From the NCBI GenBank assembly GCA_033675265.1, contig JAUJYZ010000728.1, positions 237,218-301,217 of the forward strand: a stretch of 64,000 nucleotides of DNA, given 5' to 3'. The stretch's first letter is position 1, and every line of letters starts with the position of its first letter. The notes under the pieces were generated by a model. It was not told where the DNA came from. It ran no database searches and saw nothing but the letters and a program-made list of their open reading frames with translations. The stretch comes from Actinostola sp. cb2023 (lineage: Eukaryota > Cnidaria > Anthozoa > Actiniaria > Actinostolidae). The position numbers and the translations under genes were made by a program. Positions 20,190-31,934 of this stretch are shown one piece after another.

Positions 20190-21082
20190 CATTCTCGTCC
20201 CCAGACCCTTCTCAGCTTTCTAACGAAAAATCGTAGGCTCTGGTAAGAGACAAACCGGAAGACCCAGATTCTAGGTCGTCAGATATGCGCATGCTCAATA
20301 TTTTCTAACTTCCGGTGACAGAATTGATCAGACTTCAGCGAAGTACGGTGCTCTAGAAACCGACTTTAATAATCCACATTTCAGTTTAAAAGAAAAACAG
20401 ATATCAGCGGCATACATAGTATGAAGAATTTCGAGTTCATTCTACAGTCCGCAAGCTAGTGCGTGTATTTATACATTGTAACTTAATTATACAGTGGAAT
20501 CAGTTCAAAATATAATTTTAATCACGGTTAAAAGCAAAAATATATTTAGCTAGATCTTACGACGCTTGCGCTGGATATCTCCTCTACAACCATTCCAATT
20601 GCAAATAAAGCATTTATTCACTCAACGAACAAGAACAGACATCAGACACCGACGGCAAAAAGTGTTTGTTTTGAATAATAATTAGGTTCGTTTTTTACCT
20701 TTCACATCACTGAAACTTTACAACGAGTTTGACGAACATAAACAAAGATTGATTTAGTATTCTTCCCACAGGATATGGCAAATCTTTGATCCATCAAAGC
20801 TTAACGGTTCGTTTTTGAGTGGTCTTGGAAATGTTCATAGTAATTTCGCCACTTAACACTACGACAATGGAGGAGTAGTTAAGGATGAAAGAGGACTTAA
20901 AAATTATAAGACTTGAAAAGTGCCAAAATTCGTATTCTCTTTGCATATTATTGTAGTTGTGCATATTTGTCGCTAATTACGCATGGAATTATTTCGACCA
21001 ATCAAATTGAGGCTTGAGACGTCTCTTACCATAGCCTACGATTTTTCGTTAGAAAGCTGAGAAGGGTCTGGGGACGAGAATG
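20190..21082. mobile_element. 0.89-kb element, CATTCTCG ends, copy 1
   Basis: Terminal inverted repeats of about 60 bp run CATTCTCGTCCCCAGACCCT, then AGCTTTCTAACGAAAAATCG and a TAAGAGAC block. The insertion is in a satellite unit, with GTTGAAAA on both sides. Inside there is no open frame of note. Its end resembles the CATTCTCGTACCCAGAGCC end of the 59-bp module near position 462. Confidence 0.85.
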
Positions 21083-22365
21083 CGTTGAAAATCGTCATTT
21101 TGGGCCATTTTTCAGCATTTTGAATGTCCATTGAAAATCGTCATTTTGCGCCATTTTTGAACATTTTGCTTGGCCTATAGTCCATTGAAAATCGTCATTT
21201 TGCGCCATTTTTGAACATTTTGCTTGGCCTATAGTCCATTGAAAATCGTCATTTTGCGCCATTTTTGAGCATTAATTTTGCATGTCCGTTGAAAATCGTC
21301 ATTTTGGGCCATTTTTGAACATTTTGCTTGGCCTATAGTCCATTGAAAATCGTCATTTTGCGCCATTTTTGAGCATTAATTTTGCATGTCCATTGAAAAT
21401 CGTCATTTTGCGCCATTTTTGAGCATTTTGCATGTCTATTGAAAATCGTCATTTTGCGCCATTTTTGAGCATTTTGCTTGGGCTTTAGTCCATTGAAAAT
21501 CGTCATTTTGCGCCATTTTTGAACATTTTGCATGTCTATTGAAAATCGTCATTTTGCGCCATTTTTGAGCATTTTGCTTGGGCTTTAGTCCATTGAAAAT
21601 CGTCATTTTGCGCCATTTTTGAACATTTTGCATGTCCATTGAAAATCGTCATTTTGCGCCATTTTTGAGCATTTTGCATGTCCGTTGAAAATCGTCATTT
21701 TGGGACATTTTTGAGCATTTTGCATGGCCTATAGTCCATTGAAAATCGTCATTTTGCGCCATTTTTGAGCATTTTGCATGGCCTATAGTCCATGGAAAAT
21801 CGTCATTTTGCGCCATTTTTCAGCATTTTGCATGTCCATTGAAAATCGTCATTTTGCGCCATTTTTGAGCATTTTGCTTGGGCTTTAGTCCATTGAAAAT
21901 CGTCATTTTGCGCCATTTTTGAACATTTTGCATGTCTATTGAAAATCGTCATTTTGCGCCATTTTTGAGCATTTTGCTTGGGCTTTAGTCCATTGAAAAT
22001 CGTCATTTTGCGCCATTTTTGAGCATTAATTTTGCATGTCCATTGAAAATCGTCATTTTGCGCCATTTTTGAACATTTTGCATGTCCATTGAAAATCGTC
22101 TTTTTGCGCCATTTTTGAGCATTTTGCATGGCCTATAGTCCATTGAAAGTCGTCATTTTGCGCCATTTTTGAGCATTTTGCATGGCCTATATAGTCCATT
22201 GAAAGTCGTCATTTTGCGCCATTTTTGAGCATTTTGCATGGCCTATATAGTCCATTGAAAATCGTCATTTTGCGCCATTCTTGAGCATTTTGCATGGCCT
22301 ATAGTCCATTGAAAATCGTCATTTTGCGCCATTTTTGAGCATTAATTTTTCATGTCCGTTGAAAA
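21083..22365 (+). repeat. Satellite block 4
   Basis: Same units. Its right third repeats the right end of block 3 (offset ~2.18 kb), marking a tandem duplication that carried the inserted element along. Confidence 0.95.
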
Positions 22366-23261
22366 CATTCTCGTCCCCAGACCCTTCTCAGCTTTCTAAC
22401 GAAAAATCGTAGGCTCTGGTAAGAGACAAACCGGAAGACCCAGATTCTAGGTCGTCAGATATGCGCATGCTCAATATTTTCTAACTTCCGGTGACAGAAT
22501 TGATCAGACTTCAGCGAAGTACGGTGCTCTAGAAACCGACTTTAATAATCCACATTTCAGTTTAAAAGAAAAACAGATATCAGCGGCATACATAGTATGA
22601 AGAATTTCGAGTTCATTCTACAGTCCGCAAGCTAGTGCGTGTATTTATACATTGTAACTTAATTATACAGTGGAATCAGTTCAAAATATAATTTTAATCA
22701 CGGTTAAAAGCAAAAATATATTTAGCTAGATCTTACGACGCTTGCGCTGGATATCTCCTCTACAACCATTCCAATTGCAAATAAAGCATTTATTCACTCA
22801 ACGAACAAGAACAACAGACATCAGACACCGACGGCAAAAAGTGTTTGTTTTGAATAATAATTAGGTTCGTTTTTTACCTTTCACATCACTGAAACTTTAC
22901 AACGAGTTTGACGAACATAAACAAAGATTGATTTAGTATTCTTCCCACAGGATATGGCAAATCTTTGATCCATCAAAGCTTAACGGTTCGTTTTTGAGTG
23001 GTCTTGGAAATGTTCATAGTAATTTCGCCACTTAACACTACGACAATGGAGGAGTAGTTAAGGATGAAAGAGGACTTAAAAATTATAAGACTTGAAAAGT
23101 GCCAAAATTCGTATTCTCTTTGCATATTATTGTAGTTGTGCATATTTGTCGCTAATTACGCATGGAATTATTTCGACCAATCAAATTGAGGCTTGAGACG
23201 TCTCTTACCATAGCCTACGATTTTTCGTTAGAAAGCTGAGAAGGGTCTGGGGACGAGAATG
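22366..23261. mobile_element. 0.89-kb element, CATTCTCG ends, copy 2
   Basis: Nearly identical to 20190-21082 and flanked by CGTTGAAAA at 22357-22365 and 23262-23270. Because flanking satellite is also duplicated at the same offset, this copy arose by tandem duplication and not by a second insertion. Confidence 0.85.
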
Positions 23262-23995
23262 CGTTGAAAATCGTCATTTTGGGCCATTTTTCAGCATTTT
23301 GAATGTCCATTGAAAATCGTCATTTTGCGCCATTTTTGAACATTTTGCTTGGCCTATAGTCCATTGAAAATCGTCATTTTGCGCCATTTTTGAACATTTT
23401 GCTTGGCCTATAGTCCATTGAAAATCGTCATTTTGCGCCATTTTTGAGCATTAATTTTGCATGTCCGTTGAAAATCGTCATTTTGGGCCATTTTTGAACA
23501 TTTTGCTTGGCCTATAGTCCATTGAAAATCGTCATTTTGCGCCATTTTTGAGCATTAATTTTGCATGTCCATTGAAAATCGTCATTTTGCGCCATTTTTG
23601 AGCATTTTGCATGTCTATTGAAAATCGTCATTTTGCGCCATTTTTGAGCATTTTGCTTGGGCTTTAGTCCATTGAAAATCGTCATTTTGCGCCATTTTTG
23701 AACATTTTGCATGTCCATTGAAAATCGTCATTTTGCGCCATTTTTGAACATTTTGCATGTCCATTGAAAATCGTCATTTTGCGCCATTTTTGAGCATTTT
23801 GCATGTCTATTGAAAATCGTCATTTTGCGCCATTTTTGAGCATTTTGCTTGGGCTTTAGTCCATTGAAAATCGTCATTTTGCGCCATTTTTGAGCATTAA
23901 TTTTGCATGTCCATTGAAAATCGTCATTTTGCGCCATTTTTGAGCATTTTGTCATTTTGGACCATTTTTGAGCATTTTCCATTGAAAATCGTCAT
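23262..23995 (+). repeat. Satellite block 5
   Basis: Same units; ends with the same GTCATTTTGGACCATTTTTG segment as blocks 1 and 2 before the next module starts at GATGGTGAACAATGC. Confidence 0.95.
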
Positions 23996-25224
23996 TGATG
24001 GTGAACAATGCGGGCACCATAGCAATATTTCGTATGTATGGACTTCCTGTGGTAAAATATGCGCGCACGTGAGTTAATACTGGGTTCCCTGTGGTACCTG
24101 ATCCCACTACACAATATACGCGTTGTTCCTTAGTAAATTATGTCAAACCGATCAACGTCAAAATTCAAATTAATTTTACAGTAAAATAAACTCAAAATCA
24201 TTGGAATATCGTATCCATGTGAGAAAAAACCCTCGAACATGTCAACAAGAAAACTATCAGTTAAATTTTAAAACTGAGCGGATTGGGTCAAAACATCAAA
24301 GAAAATCAATTAAAGGGCAAAGAAAAAGAATAATAAAAGGATAAACACGAAAAAAAAAAATGACCGGGACTCGAACCCGCGCGCTACTTAGGAAATTTAT
24401 GCAAAACACTAAAAATCGACCATACACCCAGACTTAAATGCTGAGTCACCGTATGTTACGTATAGGACGAAGATTTCGGCCTCATCCGCGCTATCGGGTA
24501 GTACACAATCAGCGAAGTAGTCAAAGAGGGAGGGAACAGTCGTATCCTAGTCCTAAATGACTGCCCCTTACCACATCAAGCTATCTGTACTTCCGATTGT
24601 TTTCGAGGGTCAATTTACTAGTCTATCGTGTAACGGTTATTGTTATGGAAATTTCTTGATTAACGCAGTCCTATGGTTAAGTGCTGGGATTTGGAAACCA
24701 GCGACCCGGGGTTCGATTCTCGGTGCGGGCACCATTTCTTCTCTTTTTTTTCCTGCCTTTTTTTCCTGCTCTTTTTTCTGTTGTTTTTACTGCTTTTAAT
24801 TCTTCACTATTTTTTCTTTTTCCGTTTTAATAGAAAAACAAATTATCACAGAAGTTAATTTCAGTTGCGAACCCCACTAAAACCTAAGCCCCCGTTTTAT
24901 TAATGAAATAATAATATATCACTGTTGATAATCATAGTGCGATGAAACTTTTCTGATTAAAAGTAAATTCAGTATTTAACTGGCTGAATTATCCGGTAAA
25001 ACGTTAATTGGCCAGTACTGTACTATCATGGATCCGTCTGTCTGTCCATCCCTTCCGTCCGACGACACATGTTCGAGGGTTTGTTGATCTTGACACGGTT
25101 TTCAAATGTTCAGTTTGCAGCGACATTTTCCCCGTGATTTTGGATACGACATTCTTTTGACTGGACACTGATAATAAACCCTATAGTAAATACAAGAACA
25201 CAAATGCAACAACGGGCTATGTAT
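23996..25224. repeat. Inter-satellite module, copy 4 (full length)
   Basis: Same 5' part as copies 2-3 and the same long tail as copy 1. The B box of the rightward tRNA-like sequence is intact. The leftward one is shortened at its acceptor end. Confidence 0.85.
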
Positions 25225-25545
25225 ATAGTTCATTGAAAATCGTCATTTTGCGCCATTTCTGAGCATTTTGCATGGTCTATAGTCCATTGAAAAACGTCAT
25301 TTTGAGCGGTCTGGATGGGCTATAGTCCAGTTGAGAATCGTCATTTTCGGCCATTTTTGAGCCTTTTTCACGGGCTTTAGTCCATTGTAAATCGTCACTT
25401 TTGGGCCATTTTTTAGCATTCTGCATGTGCTATATATAGTCCATTGAAAATCCGTCATGTTGGGCCATTTTTGAGCATTTTACATGGCTTTAGTCCATTG
25501 TAAATTGTCATTTTGGGCCATTTTTGAGCATTTTGCATTGTATAT
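25225..25545 (+). repeat. Satellite block 6, diverged
   Basis: Degenerate units with longer linkers (CACGGGCTTTAGTCCATTG and similar). An inverted stem TTTCTGAC/GTCAGAAA follows at about 25549-25588. Confidence 0.85.
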
Positions 25546-25622
25546 ATAATTTCTGACGGTATAGCGACGGAGGTATATAGTCAGAAATTGATATTCTGCC
25601 GACACAATACAATACATAGAGG

Positions 25623-25759
25623 TTATTACACGGGTAGTTGTGTAATACGGCTGGATATTTTTACGAGTCGTGCCGTATTTTTACGAGCCGTAGGCGAGTC
25701 AAAATACAAACAGACGAGTAAAAATATCTAGCCGTATTACACAACTACCCGTGTAATAA
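25623..25759. mobile_element. Palindromic element, TTATTACACGGGTAGTTGTG arms
   Basis: Arms of about 50 bp, continuing TAATACGGCT and ATATTTTTACGAGTC, mirror each other around a short spacer. 137 bp, no coding capacity. Confidence 0.8.
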
Positions 25760-26354
25760 ATTGTTTATTATACAACAAAATTAACAAAAAAAAAACGTCT
25801 TTTTCTCTTTCTTTTTATTTGCGACCGGACAAAACGAAACAAACTGAGCGCGCGCGCAAAATTGACGTGTCCGAATTCTAAGACGTGTAATACGCTGTCA
25901 TATTTGTACTCGTATTTGTACTGTAACATTACAAGTTGTGTAATAAAATAACTTTTGACACGGGTCACGGGTCAAAGGGCCTGGGCATGAGCAGGGGCTC
26001 ATGGGTAATGGGTATATATTAGAGCTCGTTTCGTTTTTTCTTTTTTGTTGCTGTTATTCGGTCATTATTTATTTATCTAACCCTCGTAGAGTCTTACTGG
26101 TTGCTCTGGAATTCTGCACTAGGTCGAGGTATACGTTTCCGCACTGTCCACGGGTTTTTGGCCACAACTCCAGGGTGTTTTTTTCCGTGTTTTATCGGTT
26201 TTTCGTGTCTGGCAGTTTGACATCAACCAGTGCTTGAATAGGCGTAGATAATTATTATAGATTATCAATGTAAGGTTACGTTTGTATCACAACGTTCCTG
26301 GCTGGCGAAAGATTCCTAATAAAACAACTTAACGAAAGTTATTGTCAGTGTAGT

Positions 26355-26745
26355 CAGAATACGTCATTTTGACCATTTTTGAGCATTTTGCATGGGCTAT
26401 ATAGTCCATTGAAAATCGTCATTTTGGACCATTTTGCATGGGCTATATAGTCCATTGAAAATCGTCATTTTGGACGATTTTGCATGGGCTATATAGTCCA
26501 TTGAAAATCGTCATTTTGGAACATTTTGCATGGGCTATATAGTCCATTGAAAAACGTCATTTTGGACCATTTTGCATGGGCTATATAGTCCATTGAAAAT
26601 CGTCATTTTGGACCATTTTGCATGGGCTATATAGTCCATTGAAAATCGTCATTTTGGACCATTTTGCATGGGATATATAGTCCATTGAAAAACGTCATTT
26701 TGGGCCATTGTTGAGCATTTTGCATGGACTACAGTCCATCATTTG
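26355..26745 (+). repeat. Satellite block 7, shortened 46-bp subfamily
   Basis: Eight homogeneous units GGGCTATATAGTCCATTGAA + AATCGTCATTTTGGACCAT + TTTGCAT, lacking the TTTTTGAGCATT segment. This is a local subfamily separate from blocks 1-5. Confidence 0.9.
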
Positions 26746-26973
26746 CATAATATATCATTACTTTAGACAGAAATATTAACACAAGATACTTTAAATTAAA
26801 ACTGATGTATTACTCCAAATACAAAAGATTCCTTATTGATCTACTATGTACATCGCTTCGACCCGGACATTTTCTTCATTGTAGAAATTACAGTATATGT
26901 AAAATATCTGGAGTATGAAATATAACCAAATCCATTACTGTATTTCAAACAAAATATAACATCCATACCAAGA

Positions 26974-27206
26974 CCATACAAATTGGGGAGTTTGCAGGTA
27001 TTGCGTGATATTTTCAGCTTGCCCACCACCGTACGTTTCTTAAGAAAAAAGCCAAATTCGGTTGCCCGTAACTTTCGCTCTATTCATCGAAATTACTTCA
27101 ACATTTCAATTTTTGCTAACTTTGGTGTGCTCTTTTCAAATATTATATTTTTGTTGGATTAAAATTTAACATGTCACGCAACACCTGCAAACTCCCCATT
27201 GTATGT
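26974..27206. repeat. Inverted repeat pair, 233 bp
   Basis: CATACAAATTGGGGAGTTTG (26974) is mirrored by CAAACTCCCCATTGTATG ending at 27206, with CACGCAA/TTGCGTG just inside. Probable old MITE. Confidence 0.65.
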
Positions 27207-27209
27207 CAT

Positions 27210-27275
27210 AAAATTGTATCTGTCTAATTAAGTACTTATAAAATTGTATCTGTCTAATTAAGTACTTATAAAATA
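27210..27275 (+). repeat. Tandem 30-bp duplication
   Basis: Two perfect copies of ATAAAATTGTATCTGTCTAA + TTAAGTACTT lie head to tail. Confidence 0.8.
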
Positions 27276-27519
27276 TGTCCAGCTTTATATCCTTTTGTTT
27301 TGTGTTTGTTAGTTTGGTTAGAGGCAAAACTGTTAATAAATTACACATCACTGGTTCGGTATCTGTAAAGAAATAAAAAGAAACTTGATCAGTGAATGGG
27401 TGGAGTGAAGAAGGGAAGCATAAGTGGATGGACAGGTATAATTTTAATAAACATACATTCATGATATCTAGCTATTCACTTGTGTGGTACACTCGATTGC
27501 AAAAACGTTGTAGTATACA

Positions 27520-27650
27520 TTTATGGGTGGGTGGCTGGCTGGGTGGATGGGTGGATGTACACATGGATGTATATTCACAGGTGTATTGATGAATGGATCG
27601 ATTAATGGATGGATGTATGGATGAATGAATGAATGAATGGAGATGGATGC
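27520..27650 (+). repeat. Tetranucleotide low-complexity (GGAT/GGGT/GAAT)
   Basis: Degenerate tetranucleotide repeats. Both strands are open only because of the simple repeat. Confidence 0.85.
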
Positions 27651-27740
27651 AATAAGTGACTTGTGATCAAAACCCAAATTTTCCTTTGAAATTCTAAGAA
27701 TGTCGAGGAGAATTTAGATTTTGATCACAAGTCACTTCTT
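27651..27740. repeat. Short hairpin element
   Basis: AAGTGACTTGTGATCAAAA is mirrored by its complement at the right end, with a 45-bp loop that has weaker pairing. Confidence 0.7.
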
Positions 27741-28190
27741 GCAGGGAGCCCTTCAATTTTATCAGCTAGATATAAGAGCTCATCATGATATTATTAACAT
27801 TAGATGCATCAGATGTGATTGCTTAACCCTAACCTTGCTCATTATTATGTTCAGCTATTATGTTCAGCTATTATGAATACCAAGTACAGTAGATTCCCTA
27901 GAAAGAGATTAGCAGTAGATTTGACATTAATTAGCCGATTAGTGTCAGTTGTTACAACTATATCATGAATAATAAACGGCAACTAGCGAGTACACTAGTA
28001 TGGGCTGCGTCGGTGTATAATGATAAATTCAATGGTTAAAGGAAATCTATATCACTGGGGTGCGGTTTTATCTGTGAGTGCGGCTTATACGCCGGTGAAT
28101 ATGGTACTTAACTTTACTGATGTTTCGACCCTGTAGCCCCTCGTTAGAGTACATTTGTAAGATGAAGGGCTATGTAAGGCCCAGGGGGGA

Positions 28191-28528
28191 CTCCCATATA
28201 TAAAGTGGTTGGGATGCTCGTCGTACCATTTGGGGGTCCAGATTCGCGATTTGGTACCTCTTAGGGTGTCACAAATCTAAAAGGACCACAAGAGACTAAG
28301 CCAGTACCATTTAGGGTGTTTGTCAGTAAATAATAATAATAAATAAAAGATATGAATAGTAAATAAGATACCCGAGATAAGATAATAACAGCCGGAATTA
28401 GAGTTGGTACCTTTTAGGGTTAAAAATTATTTGTTGCCACGCCACGCCCACCTGGACAAGACTCGGGTACCTTTTAGGGTCATTTTCAAAATTTTCGACA
28501 AGCATCCCAACCACTTTATATATGGGAG
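28191..28528. mobile_element. MITE with CTCCCATATATAAAGTGGTT ends
   Basis: 28-bp perfect terminal inverted repeats; 338 bp. Inside are four spaced words close to GGTACCTTTTAGGGT at about 28253, 28303, 28406 and 28466. The left flank is GGGGGGA. I recall similar repeats from corals. Confidence 0.8.
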
Positions 28529-28673
28529 GTGCTCTTTTCGAGCTGCTCTTTTCATTTCTGGAGTTCATTTTGACACTGCTGTTCGATTTAAGGGGGTTGG
28601 GGTCACGTGACCTCTTAGTGTAAGTCCCCTATATCATCTTGGCGTATGGTAGAATTCTGTCAGTTACCATTGA

Positions 28674-28881
28674 AGGGGTGTCGAATGGTCCCTGCAAAAA
28701 GTCAGTCTAGCAAAATTTCAGTCAAATATCGAGGGTCTCGAAGTCTCATTTTTTTGTAAAAAGAAGTCTCAGTCTCGAATTTTGAAAACAATGAAAAACG
28801 GTGAAAAAGCGTCTCGGGCTCGCAAAAATATGCCTTGTCTTGGAGTCTCGCAAAGTCTCGCCACGACCATTCGACACCCCT
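28674..28881. mobile_element. hAT-like MITE beside HAD exon 2
   Basis: Ends are AGGGGTGTCGAATGGTC and its exact complement, with CATTGA on both sides (28668-28673, 28882-28887). The AGGGGTGTCGA end looks hAT-like, although hAT duplications are usually 8 bp. The interior repeats AGTCTC / GGTCTCG words. It lies 48 bp downstream of the exon 2 donor of the HAD gene. Confidence 0.75.
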
Positions 28882-28929
28882 CATTGAGAATCAATTACTA
28901 CACCTGTACATGTAATATTGTAAATGTAC

Positions 28930-29116
28930 CTTTGTTGATCTACAAGCACATCCAAGCTGTCATCGTCTATTATGTGAAGCGTTCTCATCTTGCAACTTCG
29001 CGCAATCTCCAAGTTCTTAATGTCGTCATCCATAAGTATAACATTTTTAGCTGATATTTTGGCTTTCCGTATTTTCTCAAATTCTTTGATTGCTGATTCG
29101 ATATGTTGTTGTTTAC
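28930..29116 (-). CDS. HAD-superfamily phosphatase-like protein, second exon
   Basis: The exon follows a GAAACAG acceptor (29117-29119 on the minus strand) and ends at CAACAAAG|GTACAT, leaving phase 2. It supplies 62 codons. They begin GKQQHIESAIKEFEKI, with the candidate motif III lysine (K113). VILMDDDIKN follows, giving motif IV (D141-D143 with N146 in the joined protein), then a Rossmann-like strand MRTLHII. The joined product is about 173 residues and looks nearly complete. A short third exon to the left would add the C-terminus, but I could not identify it. A hAT-like MITE (28674-28881) lies 48 bp past the donor. The intron to exon 1 is about 2.8 kb and repeat-rich. Confidence 0.72.
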
Positions 29117-29639
29117 CTGTTTCAAGGTAAACAGAATCAGCAATGAATTTTACACAACTTTTACTAAATGTTTCACTTGAGTGGATCACTCGATCAGAAT
29201 GAATCTGAGCCATTACAATATTGTATGTGCATAGGCGTCCTAGAAGCGTTGCGTGACAACACTAAGAACGTCTAAAAATATTGCAACAGCCAAGAACTGC
29301 AATTGCGGTTTTTTGCATTTTGCGGTTTGAGGGCTGCAAAAAAAAAACACAAAAAGAAACCGCAAAGCAAAATGGCACCCAAACTCATTAAAAACTGAAC
29401 ACCGCAAATTGCGCTTTCTTTTAGAAGTCTTTTTGCGCTTTCATTGTTCATGTGCGAGTTGCGTGAATTGTGAATAAATTATCTTTGCATTTTTGGTCAA
29501 TCTACAATGTAGAGATATTGTGAAAGGCCTAATTTACAATGTAAATACCTAAATAACAGTTTTGCCTACACATGCAGTGTATACCCTTTACTATACTTCA
29601 ACTCGTGAAATCCCTACCCTTTTGTATGCCTCCAGTCTG

Positions 29640-29930
29640 AATAAGGTACCCGGCCTATCTGGTGGAGCCTCCCTGTACATGTAACCAAATATAAGCCGAG
29701 TTGTTGGGGATTGTTGTAGGGGATTGTTACCCGGTTCAACAGCCTACTTCAAATTGGAGGCATAACACACTAACATACTAACTCCTCATGATTGTATACG
29801 TAAGCTGCTCGGCTGCCGTAGACACCTTTATATGCAGCCTGAAAAAGTCCTCCATCGATTGTAAAGCGCATTGAGACAATGTGAAATGCGCTATATAAGA
29901 ACCGATTTATAATATTATTATTGAACTGTT
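29640..29930 (+). mobile_element. SINE/LINE remnant with L2-type 3' tail
   Basis: The stretch TTGTAAAGCGCATTGAGA ... AATGCGCTATATAAGAACC, followed by an ATT-rich tail, matches the 3' tail shared by L2-clade LINEs and many SINEs (known pattern). The upstream body has no recognised tRNA head. It sits in the large intron of the HAD gene. Confidence 0.6.
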
Positions 29931-30252
29931 TTAATTATACCTAATTTAATAACTCACTCGGAATAGTTTATAGTGGCAGCATACAATTGACTGTGAAAAA
30001 CCAAGGCACACATGCATGCAGCGCTGTTACGACACGGTCACCGCACTGATTGATTCGAATTCTTAAAATACCACAATCACCACACGGCATGTCTGATCTC
30101 ATCTGTGCTGTAAGTTTTTTCACAGTCGATCATTCAAAATCAGCTCTACATTTACAAGTAGCTATTAATATTAGGGGGTTTCATTTATTATGCCAGGGGA
30201 GTTGGCAATTAAAATTGGAAGGTACCATTTGTTTGAAATGTATATGTAATCT

Positions 30253-30461
30253 GAGCAATTTTCTCACGGATTCAAATGTTGGTTGTCAATTTGGACACTT
30301 CAAGGTCAGACATTTTAAAGATTACAGGAGAAAAATGTCAATATTTTGATAAAATTCAAAGTACATATATATATACCAGACAGATAAGAGTTACAGATAT
30401 TGGATTTCCTTTGAATTTTAGCAAAATATTGACACTTTCGGAATCTGTGAGAAAATTGCTC
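30253..30461. repeat. Inverted repeat pair in HAD intron
   Basis: GCAATTTTCTCACGGATTC and GAATCTGTGAGAAAATTGC are mirrored, as are AATATTTTGATAAAATTC and its partner. A diverged third arm lies at about 31030-31125, also inverted to the left arm. Confidence 0.65.
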
Positions 30462-31468
30462 TTACATACATGTACTGTATAGCATGTTCCTGTTATTTTT
30501 GGTGGATGATCTTATTACACCGTATATAAACATACTTACAGTATTACTTCCATTATTGGCAGGGTAAACAGCACTAAAATACTGTATGTTTTGAAGTATG
30601 ATAAATATCATCCAGTGACACAATATATAATGTGCTAATGTAGTTGAACCATATGTTTAGCTAAAACCACTTTTTGATAAAATAAAACTATTGAAAATAA
30701 ATCCAAAATTGTATATTTTTGCCATGGAAATTCTTGCAAAAAAATTCAAAGTTTCAAAATATATTAATCACTATTAGTCTGAGAGAAACGTAACATAGGT
30801 ACTTCCATATAAGGTAAGTATATAATCCCTATCATATTATATACGTGTCACAGATGTGCTTTTGCTAAGCATAATCAATCTAGTTCAAGTGTAAACACCG
30901 TTAAAACATCCTATAAAATTTGGTATTTTTCCAACATATATTTCTTTTCATAAAAGAGACCTTTGCTTCAGCGAAATCTCTGTGACTTTCTGATATTCAG
31001 AGATTAAATGCTCTTCAAGAATTCCAGCAAAATATTTACATTTTTCTATAGTAATCTTAAAGTGTGATGTCTGACTTGAAGAAGCAAAATTAGCAAACAT
31101 TGGCATCCGTGAGAAAGTTGTTCATTATTATTGTCAAGACGTATTTTTGGTCTATAAAACATTCAGTATTTGATATTAGGTCGGAAAATATGTCAACGAT
31201 TATAATGAAATATATGTATTGTACATGGTGTGATGTACATAATGCACGATGGAACGTTCGATTCCATAATTAGAATTGTTGAATTTGAAATCCTTTGGAA
31301 TGGAAAATCCAACCATTTATTAACAACAATAGCAATTTCCAAAGCACTTTAAAGAAACTACTGACACTAATTATACACAATAAGAATAACTCTGTATATG
31401 CATGGCAGAGTACGCTGAATACAAAATGAACAATACTATACGAGAGTATAAACATGTATTACTTTGTA

Positions 31469-31919
31469 CAGTGGAACCTCGATATAACGATGTGCCAAGG
31501 GACTGACCAAATTAGATCGTTATATCGGGTATCGTTAATAATTGATTTTTCATGTGGTGCCCGTTGTGCCTTATAGCTGTACCGGCGATGTAATCCCTAT
31601 CGTAACAAACTGTTAACAGACACGTTACAGTCTTTATGCAATGAGAACTAAAGGATTTTAGTATTGTCATATCTTTTCAAGTGTAAACCTACCTTTTTCA
31701 TCGCGCAATGATTTATTTTGTCGTTATATCACGGTAAATTTTACGTTTAATTTGGGCTGCCAGATTGTGATCGTTATATCGGGAATATCGTTATATCGAG
31801 TATCGTTATATCGGGATTTTTCTCCATACATTTACTGTAACATTTGCCGGGCTGTCAAATGTTGATCGTTATACCGGGAACATCGTTATATCGAGTATCG
31901 TTATATCGAGGTTCCACTG
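31469..31919. mobile_element. pogo/Tigger-type MITE in the HAD intron
   Basis: Ends read CAGTGGAACCTCGATATAAC and its complement, with TA on both sides (31467-31468, 31920-31921). CAGTGGAACCTCGAT is the classic Tigger/pogo end, and TA is their target. The element is 451 bp and non-coding. Several ATCGTTATATCG words are repeated near the right end. It begins about 15 nt after the exon 1 donor of the HAD gene. Confidence 0.88.
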
Positions 31920-31934
31920 TAATTACATTTGTAC

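Noticed and set aside
15592..24000. CRISPR-like regular array
   Set aside because: Units are contiguous with no unique spacers, and the DNA is clearly eukaryotic.
28253..28480. TTAGGGT words as interstitial telomere repeats
   Set aside because: They occur singly inside a longer GGTACCTTTTAGGGT word, not as tandem TTAGGG.
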